A DNA stretch of 16,280 bases from DATAAM01 sp036260075 (lineage in GTDB: Bacteria > Actinomycetota > Acidimicrobiia > Acidimicrobiales > JAHWLA01), in contig DATAAM010000189.1 in the NCBI GenBank assembly GCA_036260075.1, forward strand, positions 1-16,280, written 5' to 3'. A model generated the notes under the pieces. It ran no database searches. It was not told the DNA's origin and worked only from the letters and a program-made list of their open reading frames with translations. Position numbers and translations under genes: made by a program. Of this stretch, positions 6,042 through 12,960 are shown one piece after another (positions within the stretch are counted from its first letter, which is position 1; each line of letters opens with the position of its first letter).

Positions 6042-7157
6042 GTGGACACGATCGACCCGATGGTAGTGCCCGACCCCGCCACGGGTGCACCATCGCCCGA
6101 GGCGCCCACACCCCCGCACCGCCCGTTCAACCGCCTGTGGTGGGCGCTGCCGGCACTGCTGTTCGTCCTGGCCGTCGGCGCGCTGCTGAACGTCACGCTG
6201 CCGTACTACGCGCTCGCGCCGGGCGACGCCCGTACCGTCGACGACCTCATCGAGGCGCCGGAAGGCAGGGCCTACCCGCCTCGCGGCCGCGTGTTCCTCG
6301 CCACCGTCTCGCTCCAACGGGTGAAGGCGCTCGGCGCTCTGCGGGGCTGGATCGACAAGAACATCGACGTGGTCCACGAAGAGCAGATCCTCGGTGACAC
6401 GCCCCGCCGCCAGTACCGGCGCCAGAACCTCCAGCTGATGGACGACTCCAAGGAGACCGCCCTCGTCGTGGGGCTGCGGTACCTGGGCTACACCGTCGCC
6501 GAGCACGGCAAGGGCGCGCTGGTGGTCAGCGTGGCCGACGACCTGCCCGCCGCCGGCCGCATCGAGCCGGGCGACACCATCCTGTCGGTCGACGGCACGC
6601 CCACCCAGCTCGTGCAGCAGGCGGTCGACGCCATCCGGGCCCACAAGCCGGGCGACGCCGTGCGCCTGGAGGTGGCCGACCCCGAGGGGCGCACCCGGGT
6701 GGAGCAGATCGTGCTGGCGGAGCGGGAGGGCGGCCCCATCCTCGGCGTCACCATGCGGACGAAGGACCGAACCTTCGACCTGCCCTTCGACGTCGCCATC
6801 GAGTCGGCGGGGATCGGGGGACCGTCCGCGGGCCTCGCCTTCGCCCTCGGCGTGATCGACAAGCTGTCGGCGGGCGAGCTCACCGGCGGCCAGCGCGTCG
6901 CCGTGACCGGCACCATCGAGATCGACGGCCGAGTGGGCGACGTGGGCGGTGTCATCCAGAAGACGGCGGCGGTGCGGGCCGAGCGCGTGCGCTACTTCCT
7001 GGTGCCGCCCGGCGAGTACGAGATCGCCCGCCGCCACGCGGGTAGAGGCGTGACGGTGCTGCAAGCGGGCACGCTCGACGAGGCCATCGCCGCCCTCGGG
7101 TCCATCGGGGGCGACGTCGAGGGCCTGCGGGAGACGGCGAAGGGACCGACGCGGTGA
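6042..7157 (+). CDS. PDZ-domain Lon-like serine protease, YlbL type
   Basis: This is a membrane-anchored protease of about 371 residues. Seen: a Pro-rich N-terminus; one transmembrane helix (about 31-54); a region ending in NLQLMDDSKETALVVGLRYLGY; a PDZ domain (about 160-227, with GRIEPGDTILSVDG); and a C-terminal S16 Lon proteolytic domain. The Lon Ser-Lys dyad is present: S262 in GIGGPSAGLAFALG and K307 in VGGVIQKTAAV. Known: YlbL-type proteins pair a PDZ domain with a Lon-like domain and lack the AAA+ ATPase; the catalytic part is expected outside the cytoplasm. The start is GTG at 6042 because AGAGG lies 6 nt upstream; an in-frame ATG at 6003 would add 13 residues and one at 6060 would remove six. 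The stop overlaps the kinase GTG by 4 nt (GTGA), so it heads an operon with the sensor kinase and lipoprotein. Natural substrates are unknown. Confidence 0.9.
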   Translation: MDTIDPMVVPDPATGAPSPEAPTPPHRPFNRLWWALPALLFVLAVGALLNVTLPYYALAPGDARTVDDLIEAPEGRAYPPRGRVFLATVSLQRVKALGALRGWIDKNIDVVHEEQILGDTPRRQYRRQNLQLMDDSKETALVVGLRYLGYTVAEHGKGALVVSVADDLPAAGRIEPGDTILSVDGTPTQLVQQAVDAIRAHKPGDAVRLEVADPEGRTRVEQIVLAEREGGPILGVTMRTKDRTFDLPFDVAIESAGIGGPSAGLAFALGVIDKLSAGELTGGQRVAVTGTIEIDGRVGDVGGVIQKTAAVRAERVRYFLVPPGEYEIARRHAGRGVTVLQAGTLDEAIAALGSIGGDVEGLRETAKGPTR

Positions 7158-9706
7158 GCGCCTCGGCCTCGCAGGTCCAGTTCGCGGCCGAGTTCGTCAC
7201 GTTCCTCACGGCCGCCGCCGGGGTGGCTCTCGTCCTGCTGCGAGGCGAGCTCCTGGCCCGCTCCTCCGGCGCCCGGGCGCTGCTGGGCCTCGGGTTCGCG
7301 TCGCTGGGCACCTCCGCGTTCGTGCACGGCTCCCGCCTCATCGAAGACAGCGACGACGCGTTGGTGCTGGCCCTGCGCACGGCCGGGGTGGCGACGCTGG
7401 CGCTCGGCTCCCTGCACTGGGCGGGCGGCCCGACGGCCCGCGTCCTCTTCTGGGCGGGCCTGGTGGGCGTGGTCGCCTCCATGGGCGCCGACGTGGCGTT
7501 GTCGGGCAACCCGCCCCTGGCGCTGCTGATCGCAGGCGCGGCGGGCCTGGGTGCCGCTGTCCTCTCCGCCAGCCGCCGTTCGATCGCCGCCCGGGTGGCG
7601 GCCAGCGGCGCCGGTGCGCTGCTGCTCGTGGTGCTGGTGCTGTCCGTCGCCCTGTCGGCCGTGCTCTCCAACACCGTCGAGGACCAGGAGCTGACGCGCC
7701 TCGACGCCCGGGCCCGCTCCGAGGCCACCTTCGCCCAGCGGGAGGCGACCAACCGCTTGGCCGAGGCGCAGATCGTGGCCGCCAACCTGGCGAAGGAGCG
7801 GCCGCAGACACTGTTGGCGCTGGCCGGGCCGGCCGAGGGCAACGTCAACACCGAGCTGGGCACACTGTCGAGCACGTTCTTCGGCGGCACGCCGCTCACC
7901 TTCGTGGCGCCCAGTGGCGAGGTGCTGGGCGTGGTGGGCCTGGAGCCGGCCACGGCGCTGGCGGTGGCGGGCTCGGACGTCGTACAGGAGGCCATGCGCA
8001 CGGTGCAGCCGCGCGGCTCCGTCGACGTGCTCGGCGGGCTGGCGTGGTCGTTGGCCGCGTCGCCCACCCGCGTGCAGGAGCCCGACGGCGACCGCATCGT
8101 GCTGGGCGTGGCCGTGGCCGCCGCCCGCCTCGACGACGACTACCTGAACGTGCGCTCGAGCGACGACGACTCACTGTCCCTCGCCGTGGCCGACCGCACA
8201 CGGGTCCTGTCGACGTACGGGCGACAGCCCTCGCACGGCGAGATCCTGCGGCTGGCCCGTTCGGTGATCGACACCGGCCGGGGCCAGTCGACGACGACGC
8301 CCGACCGCTTCGTGGCCGTGCGCCCGGTGCGCAGTGCCGACGAGCGACCGATCCTGGCGCTGGTGGCGTCCACGCCCACCACCGTCGTGGGCGCCTCGCG
8401 CGACTCGCTGTTCCGCACCCTTTTCGTCATCGCCCTGGGCGGCACGCTGCTCGCCCTGCTGATCGCCAGCCTGGTGGGCGAGCGCATCGGCTCGGGCGTC
8501 CGCCGCCTCACCCGGGCCGCCGAAGGCATCCAGCGGGGCGACTTCGACGTGCGCACCGGCTACGCCGGCGACGACGAGGTGGGGGTCCTGGCCGCCACGT
8601 TCGACTCCATGGCCGGGTCGATCCAGGAGAAGACGGAGGCGGAGACACGCCTGCGCAACCGTCTCGAAGCCGTCGTGGCGGGCATGGGCGAGGCCCTTGT
8701 CGCCGTCGACGACGAGGGCCACGTCACCGACTTCAACCAGGCCGCCGAAGAGCTGCTGGGCGTGCACGCGGGCGCAGTGCGGGGCGAGCCGGCCGACGAG
8801 GTGATCCGGCTCTCGGCCGACGACGGCAGCGACCTCGGCGGCCGCCTGCGCAGGCCGACCCCGAGCCGGTGGAGCACAGAGGCCTGGGTGGAGGACGCCC
8901 ACGCCGTCCGCATCCCCGTGTCGGTGCTGGGCGGGCCGCTGCGAGGTCCGGCAGGCGAGCTCGCGGGCGCCGTGTTCGTGCTCCGCGACCTGCGCCCCGA
9001 GCGCGACGTCGAGCGGATGAAGACGGAGTTCCTCTCCCGCATCGGCCACGAGCTGCGCACGCCGTTGACCGGCATCATGGGCTACGCCGACCTGCTCACC
9101 CGCAAGAAGGTGCCCCTCGACCGTGCCCGCCAGTGGCACGAGGAGATCCTCAAGCAGTCGAAGGCGCTGTTCCGCATCGTGCAGATGCTCGAGTTCTTCG
9201 CCTCCGCGGGCGCGGGCCGGGTGATGCTGCGCCCCGAGGTCATCGACGTCCGCAGCCTCGTCGACGAAGTCGTGCAGCGATGGGCGGGCCGGCTCGACGG
9301 CGACCACACCGTCGCTCGCCGGGTGAGCCGGGGAGTCCCCAAGATCACCGCCGACAAGCGCTGGCTCACACTGTCGCTCGACGAGCTGATCGACAACGCC
9401 GTCAAGTTCTCCCCCGACGGCGGCAAGATCATGGTCACGGCCTCGCTCTCCGAGCGGGGCGTGGAGCTGTCCGTGATCGACCGAGGCAAGGGCATGTCCC
9501 CCGAGGAGCAGCAGCTGGCGTTCGCGGACTTCGTGCAGGGTGATACCTCTGATACGAGGCGCTTCGGCGGCTTGGGCCTGGGGCTCTCGCTCGTGCAGCG
9601 GGTGGCGGAGGCCCACGGCGGCTCGGTGTCCGTTTTGTCCGAACTCGGAAAAGGTTCGCGTTTCTCTATGTTCCTCCCCGCCGTGCCGATAGAGAAGGAG
9701 CGATGA
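7154..9706 (+). CDS. Multi-domain sensor histidine kinase (6TM, extracellular sensor, HAMP, PAS, HisKA, HATPase)
   Basis: An 850-residue membrane kinase. Domains seen: six N-terminal hydrophobic helices (about 9-31, 41-60, 69-90, 95-115, 120-139, 149-172); an extracytoplasmic region (about 173-418) with a Cache-like look (FVAPSGEVLGVVG, VAVAAARLDDDYLNV); another helix (about 420-443); HAMP (about 444-496, EGIQRGDFDVRTGYAGDDEV); PAS (about 503-618, ALVAVDDEGHVTDFNQAAEELLG); HisKA with phospho-acceptor H632 in IGHELRTPLTGIMGY; and HATPase_c with the N box around N748 (DELIDNAVKFSPDGG), G1 at D776-RGKGM and G2 at FGGLGLGLSLV (804-). All catalytic motifs are intact. The GTG start overlaps the protease stop by 4 nt, and its own stop overlaps the lipoprotein ATG by 4 nt. 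No response regulator lies in the window, so it is locally an orphan kinase. The operon suggests it senses envelope state, protease activity or the lipoprotein; this is inference. Confidence 0.93.
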   Translation: MSASASQVQFAAEFVTFLTAAAGVALVLLRGELLARSSGARALLGLGFASLGTSAFVHGSRLIEDSDDALVLALRTAGVATLALGSLHWAGGPTARVLFWAGLVGVVASMGADVALSGNPPLALLIAGAAGLGAAVLSASRRSIAARVAASGAGALLLVVLVLSVALSAVLSNTVEDQELTRLDARARSEATFAQREATNRLAEAQIVAANLAKERPQTLLALAGPAEGNVNTELGTLSSTFFGGTPLTFVAPSGEVLGVVGLEPATALAVAGSDVVQEAMRTVQPRGSVDVLGGLAWSLAASPTRVQEPDGDRIVLGVAVAAARLDDDYLNVRSSDDDSLSLAVADRTRVLSTYGRQPSHGEILRLARSVIDTGRGQSTTTPDRFVAVRPVRSADERPILALVASTPTTVVGASRDSLFRTLFVIALGGTLLALLIASLVGERIGSGVRRLTRAAEGIQRGDFDVRTGYAGDDEVGVLAATFDSMAGSIQEKTEAETRLRNRLEAVVAGMGEALVAVDDEGHVTDFNQAAEELLGVHAGAVRGEPADEVIRLSADDGSDLGGRLRRPTPSRWSTEAWVEDAHAVRIPVSVLGGPLRGPAGELAGAVFVLRDLRPERDVERMKTEFLSRIGHELRTPLTGIMGYADLLTRKKVPLDRARQWHEEILKQSKALFRIVQMLEFFASAGAGRVMLRPEVIDVRSLVDEVVQRWAGRLDGDHTVARRVSRGVPKITADKRWLTLSLDELIDNAVKFSPDGGKIMVTASLSERGVELSVIDRGKGMSPEEQQLAFADFVQGDTSDTRRFGGLGLGLSLVQRVAEAHGGSVSVLSELGKGSRFSMFLPAVPIEKER

Positions 9707-10920
9707 AGCGTGTTCTCGCTCTGGCCGTCGTGTGCGCGGTCCTGGTGCTGGGCGCCGGTTGCAGTCGAGACAGGCTGCAGCCCGGCGAGGCGCGCCTGAC
9801 GTTCTCGGGCGAGGTCCTGCTCGGCGAGCGGGGCAAGGCGCTGAAGCCGGTCACGGAAGCCCGACGCATCCACTTCGGCGACCGGGTCAAGGTCGTGCGG
9901 GGCACGGCGCAGATCGTGACGGCCGACGGGCCGGTCTACGAGCTGCGCGAGTCCGACTTCCGCCTGGCCTCCTCGCCCACGCTCAGCAGCGGCGAGGTGC
10001 TGGTGCGTTCGGTGCCGAGCCGGGTGCGGCTCCAGGCCGCCGGGTCCGAGGTGCTGGTCCGCGGCGTGGCCCGCGTGGAGCGGTCGCTGGCGGTGTCGAC
10101 CGCCGTGTACCAAGGCAGCGTCGTGCTCGAGTCGGGCGGACGCGAGTTCACGGTGGCCGCCCTGCGGCAGGCCGCCGTCCCCGCCATCGGCGTGCTCCCC
10201 ACGGCGGCGGCGCCGGTGGCCTACGACGCCGACGACGAGTGGGACCGCCGGTTCCTCGGGGCGGCCATGGCCTTCGGCCGGGAGCTGGAGGCGCGCAGCC
10301 GGGCATTCGGGCCGAACGTGGTCGGCGACGAGGGCCGCACCCCCGGCTTCTACCGCGTGCTGCTCCCCGAGCTGGAGCGCGAGGGTGCCTTCGACGGCGC
10401 CCTGCTCACGCCGGGACGGCCTGCGGGGGAGACGCTGGTCGGGGCCACCCTGGCCGTCAGCAGTCGCAAGGCGTCGTTTGCCGAGCGCTGGCGCAGCGTG
10501 TTCGGGTTCCGCGACGAGGGCGCCGCGTGGGGGCTGGTGGCACTGGACCAAGGCGTGTCGAGCGCGCCCGAGCCGGTGCTCGACCGCCTCGACGCCGCCA
10601 TCGGCCGGGCCCCGTTGCGGTTTTCGTCGAGCACGGCCGTGGCGCTGGGGCCGCAGGGGCCCGCGGTGCCCACGTCGACCGGAACGGGCTCGGGCAGCGG
10701 CACGGGATCGACGGGCACGGGGTCGACCGGCTCCGGGGCGGGCGGCGGCTCCGGCGGGGGATCGCCGACCACCACGTCGACGACGCAGCCGCCGACCACC
10801 ACGCCCACCACGCAGCCGCCCCGGGTGGTCGAGCCGCCCGACCTCGGGCCCGGGGAGCCGGTGACACAGCCGATCCTCGACCCAGTGATCGACACGCTCG
10901 ACGGGCTTCTCTCGCCGTAG
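9703..10920 (+). CDS. FecR-like lipoprotein with Gly/Ser/Thr/Pro-rich C-terminal region
   Basis: This is a secreted lipoprotein of 405 residues. Seen: signal peptide MKRVLALAVVCAVLVLGAGC with lipidated C20. A beta-rich region follows (about 25-165) with a FecR-like pattern of alternating hydrophobic strands: FGDRVKVVRGTAQIVTADG, SGEVLVRSVPSRVRLQAAG, AVYQGSVVLESGGREFTV. A less clear region covers 170-320, then a low-complexity Gly/Ser/Thr then Thr/Pro/Gln linker (about 326-375) and a short tail. Known: FecR domains are extracytoplasmic signal-relay or ligand-binding beta folds, usually with ECF sigma factors. Here the partner by position is a histidine kinase. AGAAGGAG precedes the ATG by 2 nt, and ATGA overlaps the kinase stop. 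The low-complexity linker suggests a cell-wall-spanning spacer. The FecR assignment is from pattern only and is less certain than the lipoprotein call. Confidence 0.8.
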   Translation: MKRVLALAVVCAVLVLGAGCSRDRLQPGEARLTFSGEVLLGERGKALKPVTEARRIHFGDRVKVVRGTAQIVTADGPVYELRESDFRLASSPTLSSGEVLVRSVPSRVRLQAAGSEVLVRGVARVERSLAVSTAVYQGSVVLESGGREFTVAALRQAAVPAIGVLPTAAAPVAYDADDEWDRRFLGAAMAFGRELEARSRAFGPNVVGDEGRTPGFYRVLLPELEREGAFDGALLTPGRPAGETLVGATLAVSSRKASFAERWRSVFGFRDEGAAWGLVALDQGVSSAPEPVLDRLDAAIGRAPLRFSSSTAVALGPQGPAVPTSTGTGSGSGTGSTGTGSTGSGAGGGSGGGSPTTTSTTQPPTTTPTTQPPRVVEPPDLGPGEPVTQPILDPVIDTLDGLLSP

Positions 10921-10946
10921 TCCTCGTCCCTCGCGGCCGGCGGTCG

Positions 10947-10952
10947 TAGGCT
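10947..10952 (+). promoter_or_regulatory. TAGGCT -10-like element for a leaderless gene
   Basis: TAGGCT lies exactly 8 nt before the GTG start of the DivIVA-fusion gene, and no Shine-Dalgarno is present. The same hexamer at the same 8-nt distance precedes the next gene (12947-12952). This matches TANNNT -10 elements of actinobacterial leaderless transcripts, where the start codon is the first transcribed codon. The hexamer lies between short inverted arms GGTCG (10942-10946) and CGACC (10955-10959), which could be an operator or chance. Confidence 0.5.
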
Positions 10953-10960
10953 CGCGACCT

Positions 10961-12949
10961 GTGACGTCCTCGTTGTCCCCCGACGATGTGACGCAGCGCA
11001 CGTTCGCCACGTCGTTCCGCGGCTTCGACCCGGGCGAGGTGCGCACCTTCCTCGGTCGGGTGGCCGCGCAGCTGCGCGAGGCCGAGGAGCGGGCCGCCGA
11101 CCTGGCCGAGCGGCTGGCCGCCGCCGAGGAGCGCGTGGCGCACCCGCAGCTCGACGTCGACACCCTCACCACGGCTCTGGGGGAGGAGACGGCCCGCATC
11201 CTGAAGAGCGCGCAGGACGCAGCCCACGACATCCGGGCCAAGGCCGAGGAGAACATCGCCCAGCTCTTGCGCGAGGCCTACGAGGACGCCAGCCGCCTGC
11301 GGGCGGACGCCGAGCTGGTGCTGGCCAAGGAGACGGAGGGGGCCGAGGCAGCGGCGGCCGAGATCCGGGCCACGGCCGAGGCCGAGGCGACGGCGGCGCT
11401 GGGACGGGCGCGCCAGGAGGCGGAGCGGCTCCTGGGCGAGGTGGAGGCCAAGGCCCGGCTCATGGTGGAAGAGGCCGAGGCGTCGCGGGCGCGCATCCTC
11501 GACGACCTGGCCCGGCGACGGCGGGTGGCACACGCCCAGGTGGAGCAGCTGCGAGCGGGCCGCGAACGCCTGCTCGAGGCCTACCGGGTTGTGCGCACCA
11601 CCCTCGACGAGGTCACCGAGGAGCTGGTGCGGGCCGAGAGCGAGGCCCGCCACGCGGCCGACGAAGCGGCTCGCCGGGCCGACGTCGACCCCCTGCCGCC
11701 GCCCACCGTCGAGGCCGAGCCCGAGCCGGCCGCCGGGCCGCGGCCGGAGCCGGAGCCCGAGTCGGAGTCGGTGTCGGCGCCCGAGCCGGAGTCGGCGCCC
11801 GAGCCCGTCGCCGAGGAGCCACCGCTGCCCGAGGAGCCCGGCCCGGAGGCGGACGCCACCGTCGAGGACGACGAAGTGGTCGAGCTGCCGCCTTCCCGCC
11901 GGTTGGTGGGCACGCCGGTGGCGCCGCCGGTGACCGGCCCGCCCACCGAGGAGTGGCGGATGTCGTCGCTGCGCATCATCCGGCCGCCCAAGGTGGAGGA
12001 GCCGGAGCCCGAGTCGGAGTCGGCGCCCGAGCCCGTCGCCGAGGAGCCGCCGCTGCCGGAGGAGCCGGTCCCCGCGGCCGAGGTGGCCGAGCCCGAGCCC
12101 GACGCCGACGAGCGGCCCGCCGCCTCCACGGTGGCCTCTGCCGTCGACGAGCTGTTCGCCCGCATCCGGGCCGAAGCCCCGGCCGCCGAGCCCGAGGCGC
12201 CCGCCGCCGAGCCCGAACCCGAGCCCGTGTCTGAGCCCCAGCGCCAACCCGCACCCGTGGCCGAAGCCGAGCCTGCCGAGGCCGCGGTGCCCTCCGACGA
12301 CGAGGCGGTCCTCCAGCGTCGCGACGGCGCGCTGGAGGAGGTCGACTCGCGCTTGGCCCGCCGCCTCAAGCGGGCGTTGCAGGACGACCACAACGACGTG
12401 CTCGACCGACTGCGGGTGCACCGCGGCCGAGTGCACGCCGAGGCGCTGCTGCCCACCGCCGAAGCGCACCCCAGCCGGTTCCGCGAGGTGGCCGCCTCGC
12501 TGCTGGGCGAAGCCGCGGCTGCGGGCGCCCGCTTCATCGAGGCCGATCCGGCCGAGGCCAAGCTCGACGACCTCGTCAACGGCTTGGCCGACGACGTGGT
12601 GGGGCCGTTGCGGCGACGGCTGGAGCGCAGCTTCGACGAAGGGGCCGACGAGGAGCACGCGCTCGTCGTCGAGCGCATCGGCGCCGCCTACCGCGAGGCG
12701 AAGGGCAGGCGCATCGAGCAGTTGGCGTCCGACTACGCCGTCGCCGCCTTCTCCCGAGGCACGCTGGCCGCCGTGGCCGAGGGCAGTCCATTGCGCTGGA
12801 TCGTCGACGACGCAGGCGACGCCTGCCCCGACTGCGACGACAACGCGCTGGCCGGCCCCACGCCCTGCGGGGCCGTGTACCCCACCGGCCAGACGCACCC
12901 GCCCGCCCACGCGGGCTGCCGCTGCCTGGTCGTCCCCGCCGCGCCCTAG
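10961..12949 (+). CDS. DivIVA-domain coiled-coil protein with phage Mu gpF/gp7-like C-terminal Cys/His motif
   Basis: A 662-residue cytoplasmic protein. Seen: an N-terminal DivIVA-type domain (residues 4-45: LSPDDVTQRTFATSFRGFDP then GEVRTFLGRVAAQL); a long coiled coil rich in Ala/Glu/Arg (about 35-240); an acidic Pro/Glu-rich linker (about 245-430) with an internal repeat; a helical region (about 435-600); and a C-terminal segment RWIVDD...C622-P-D-C625...C636...H646-PPA-H650-AG-C653-R-C655. Known: DivIVA/Wag31 N-domains bind curved or polar membrane and organise growth and division. The W/CxxC/HxxxH/CRC ending is typical of Phage_Mu_F (SPP1 gp7) minor head proteins and probably binds a metal. 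The combination is unusual. The GTG at 10961 follows TAGGCT with no ribosome site. Function inferred: envelope or polar scaffold with a metal-binding tail; no phage genes are nearby. The DivIVA part is firm and the gp7 likeness is motif-based. Confidence 0.85.
   Translation: MTSSLSPDDVTQRTFATSFRGFDPGEVRTFLGRVAAQLREAEERAADLAERLAAAEERVAHPQLDVDTLTTALGEETARILKSAQDAAHDIRAKAEENIAQLLREAYEDASRLRADAELVLAKETEGAEAAAAEIRATAEAEATAALGRARQEAERLLGEVEAKARLMVEEAEASRARILDDLARRRRVAHAQVEQLRAGRERLLEAYRVVRTTLDEVTEELVRAESEARHAADEAARRADVDPLPPPTVEAEPEPAAGPRPEPEPESESVSAPEPESAPEPVAEEPPLPEEPGPEADATVEDDEVVELPPSRRLVGTPVAPPVTGPPTEEWRMSSLRIIRPPKVEEPEPESESAPEPVAEEPPLPEEPVPAAEVAEPEPDADERPAASTVASAVDELFARIRAEAPAAEPEAPAAEPEPEPVSEPQRQPAPVAEAEPAEAAVPSDDEAVLQRRDGALEEVDSRLARRLKRALQDDHNDVLDRLRVHRGRVHAEALLPTAEAHPSRFREVAASLLGEAAAAGARFIEADPAEAKLDDLVNGLADDVVGPLRRRLERSFDEGADEEHALVVERIGAAYREAKGRRIEQLASDYAVAAFSRGTLAAVAEGSPLRWIVDDAGDACPDCDDNALAGPTPCGAVYPTGQTHPPAHAGCRCLVVPAAP
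11787..12048 (+). repeat. In-frame direct repeat in the acidic Pro/Glu linker of the DivIVA-fusion gene
   Basis: Bases 11787-11820 recur exactly at 12015-12048, a distance of 228 bp (76 codons). The similarity continues with scattered third-base differences for about 20 bp more. Both copies encode ESAPEPVAEEPPLPEEP. The near-identical DNA, including codon choices, suggests a fairly recent internal duplication in the linker rather than protein-level selection alone. Confidence 0.8.
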
Positions 12950-12952
12950 GCT
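12947..12952 (+). promoter_or_regulatory. TAGGCT -10-like element overlapping the upstream stop codon
   Basis: TAGGCT sits 8 nt before the ATG of the UPF0182 gene, the same hexamer and distance as at 10947-10952. Its first three bases are the TAG stop of the DivIVA-fusion gene. With no Shine-Dalgarno in the 11-bp gap, the UPF0182 gene may have its own leaderless promoter as well as read-through from upstream. Confidence 0.45.
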
Positions 12953-12960
12953 CCCGGGCC

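Noticed and set aside
8044..9543. 499-codon plus-strand frame inside the kinase gene
   Set aside because: The kinase frame carries all catalytic motifs; this frame is Arg/Pro/Gly-rich shadow.
10942..10959. GGTCG/CGACC inverted repeat flanking TAGGCT as an operator
   Set aside because: Only 5-bp arms in a GC-rich region, and the second TAGGCT site lacks the same arms, so chance is likely.
10457..12910. 817-codon open frame on the minus strand
   Set aside because: It is antisense to the FecR-like and DivIVA-fusion genes, whose plus-strand products show signal peptide, coiled coil and domain motifs. The antisense product is low-complexity Gly/Leu/Arg.
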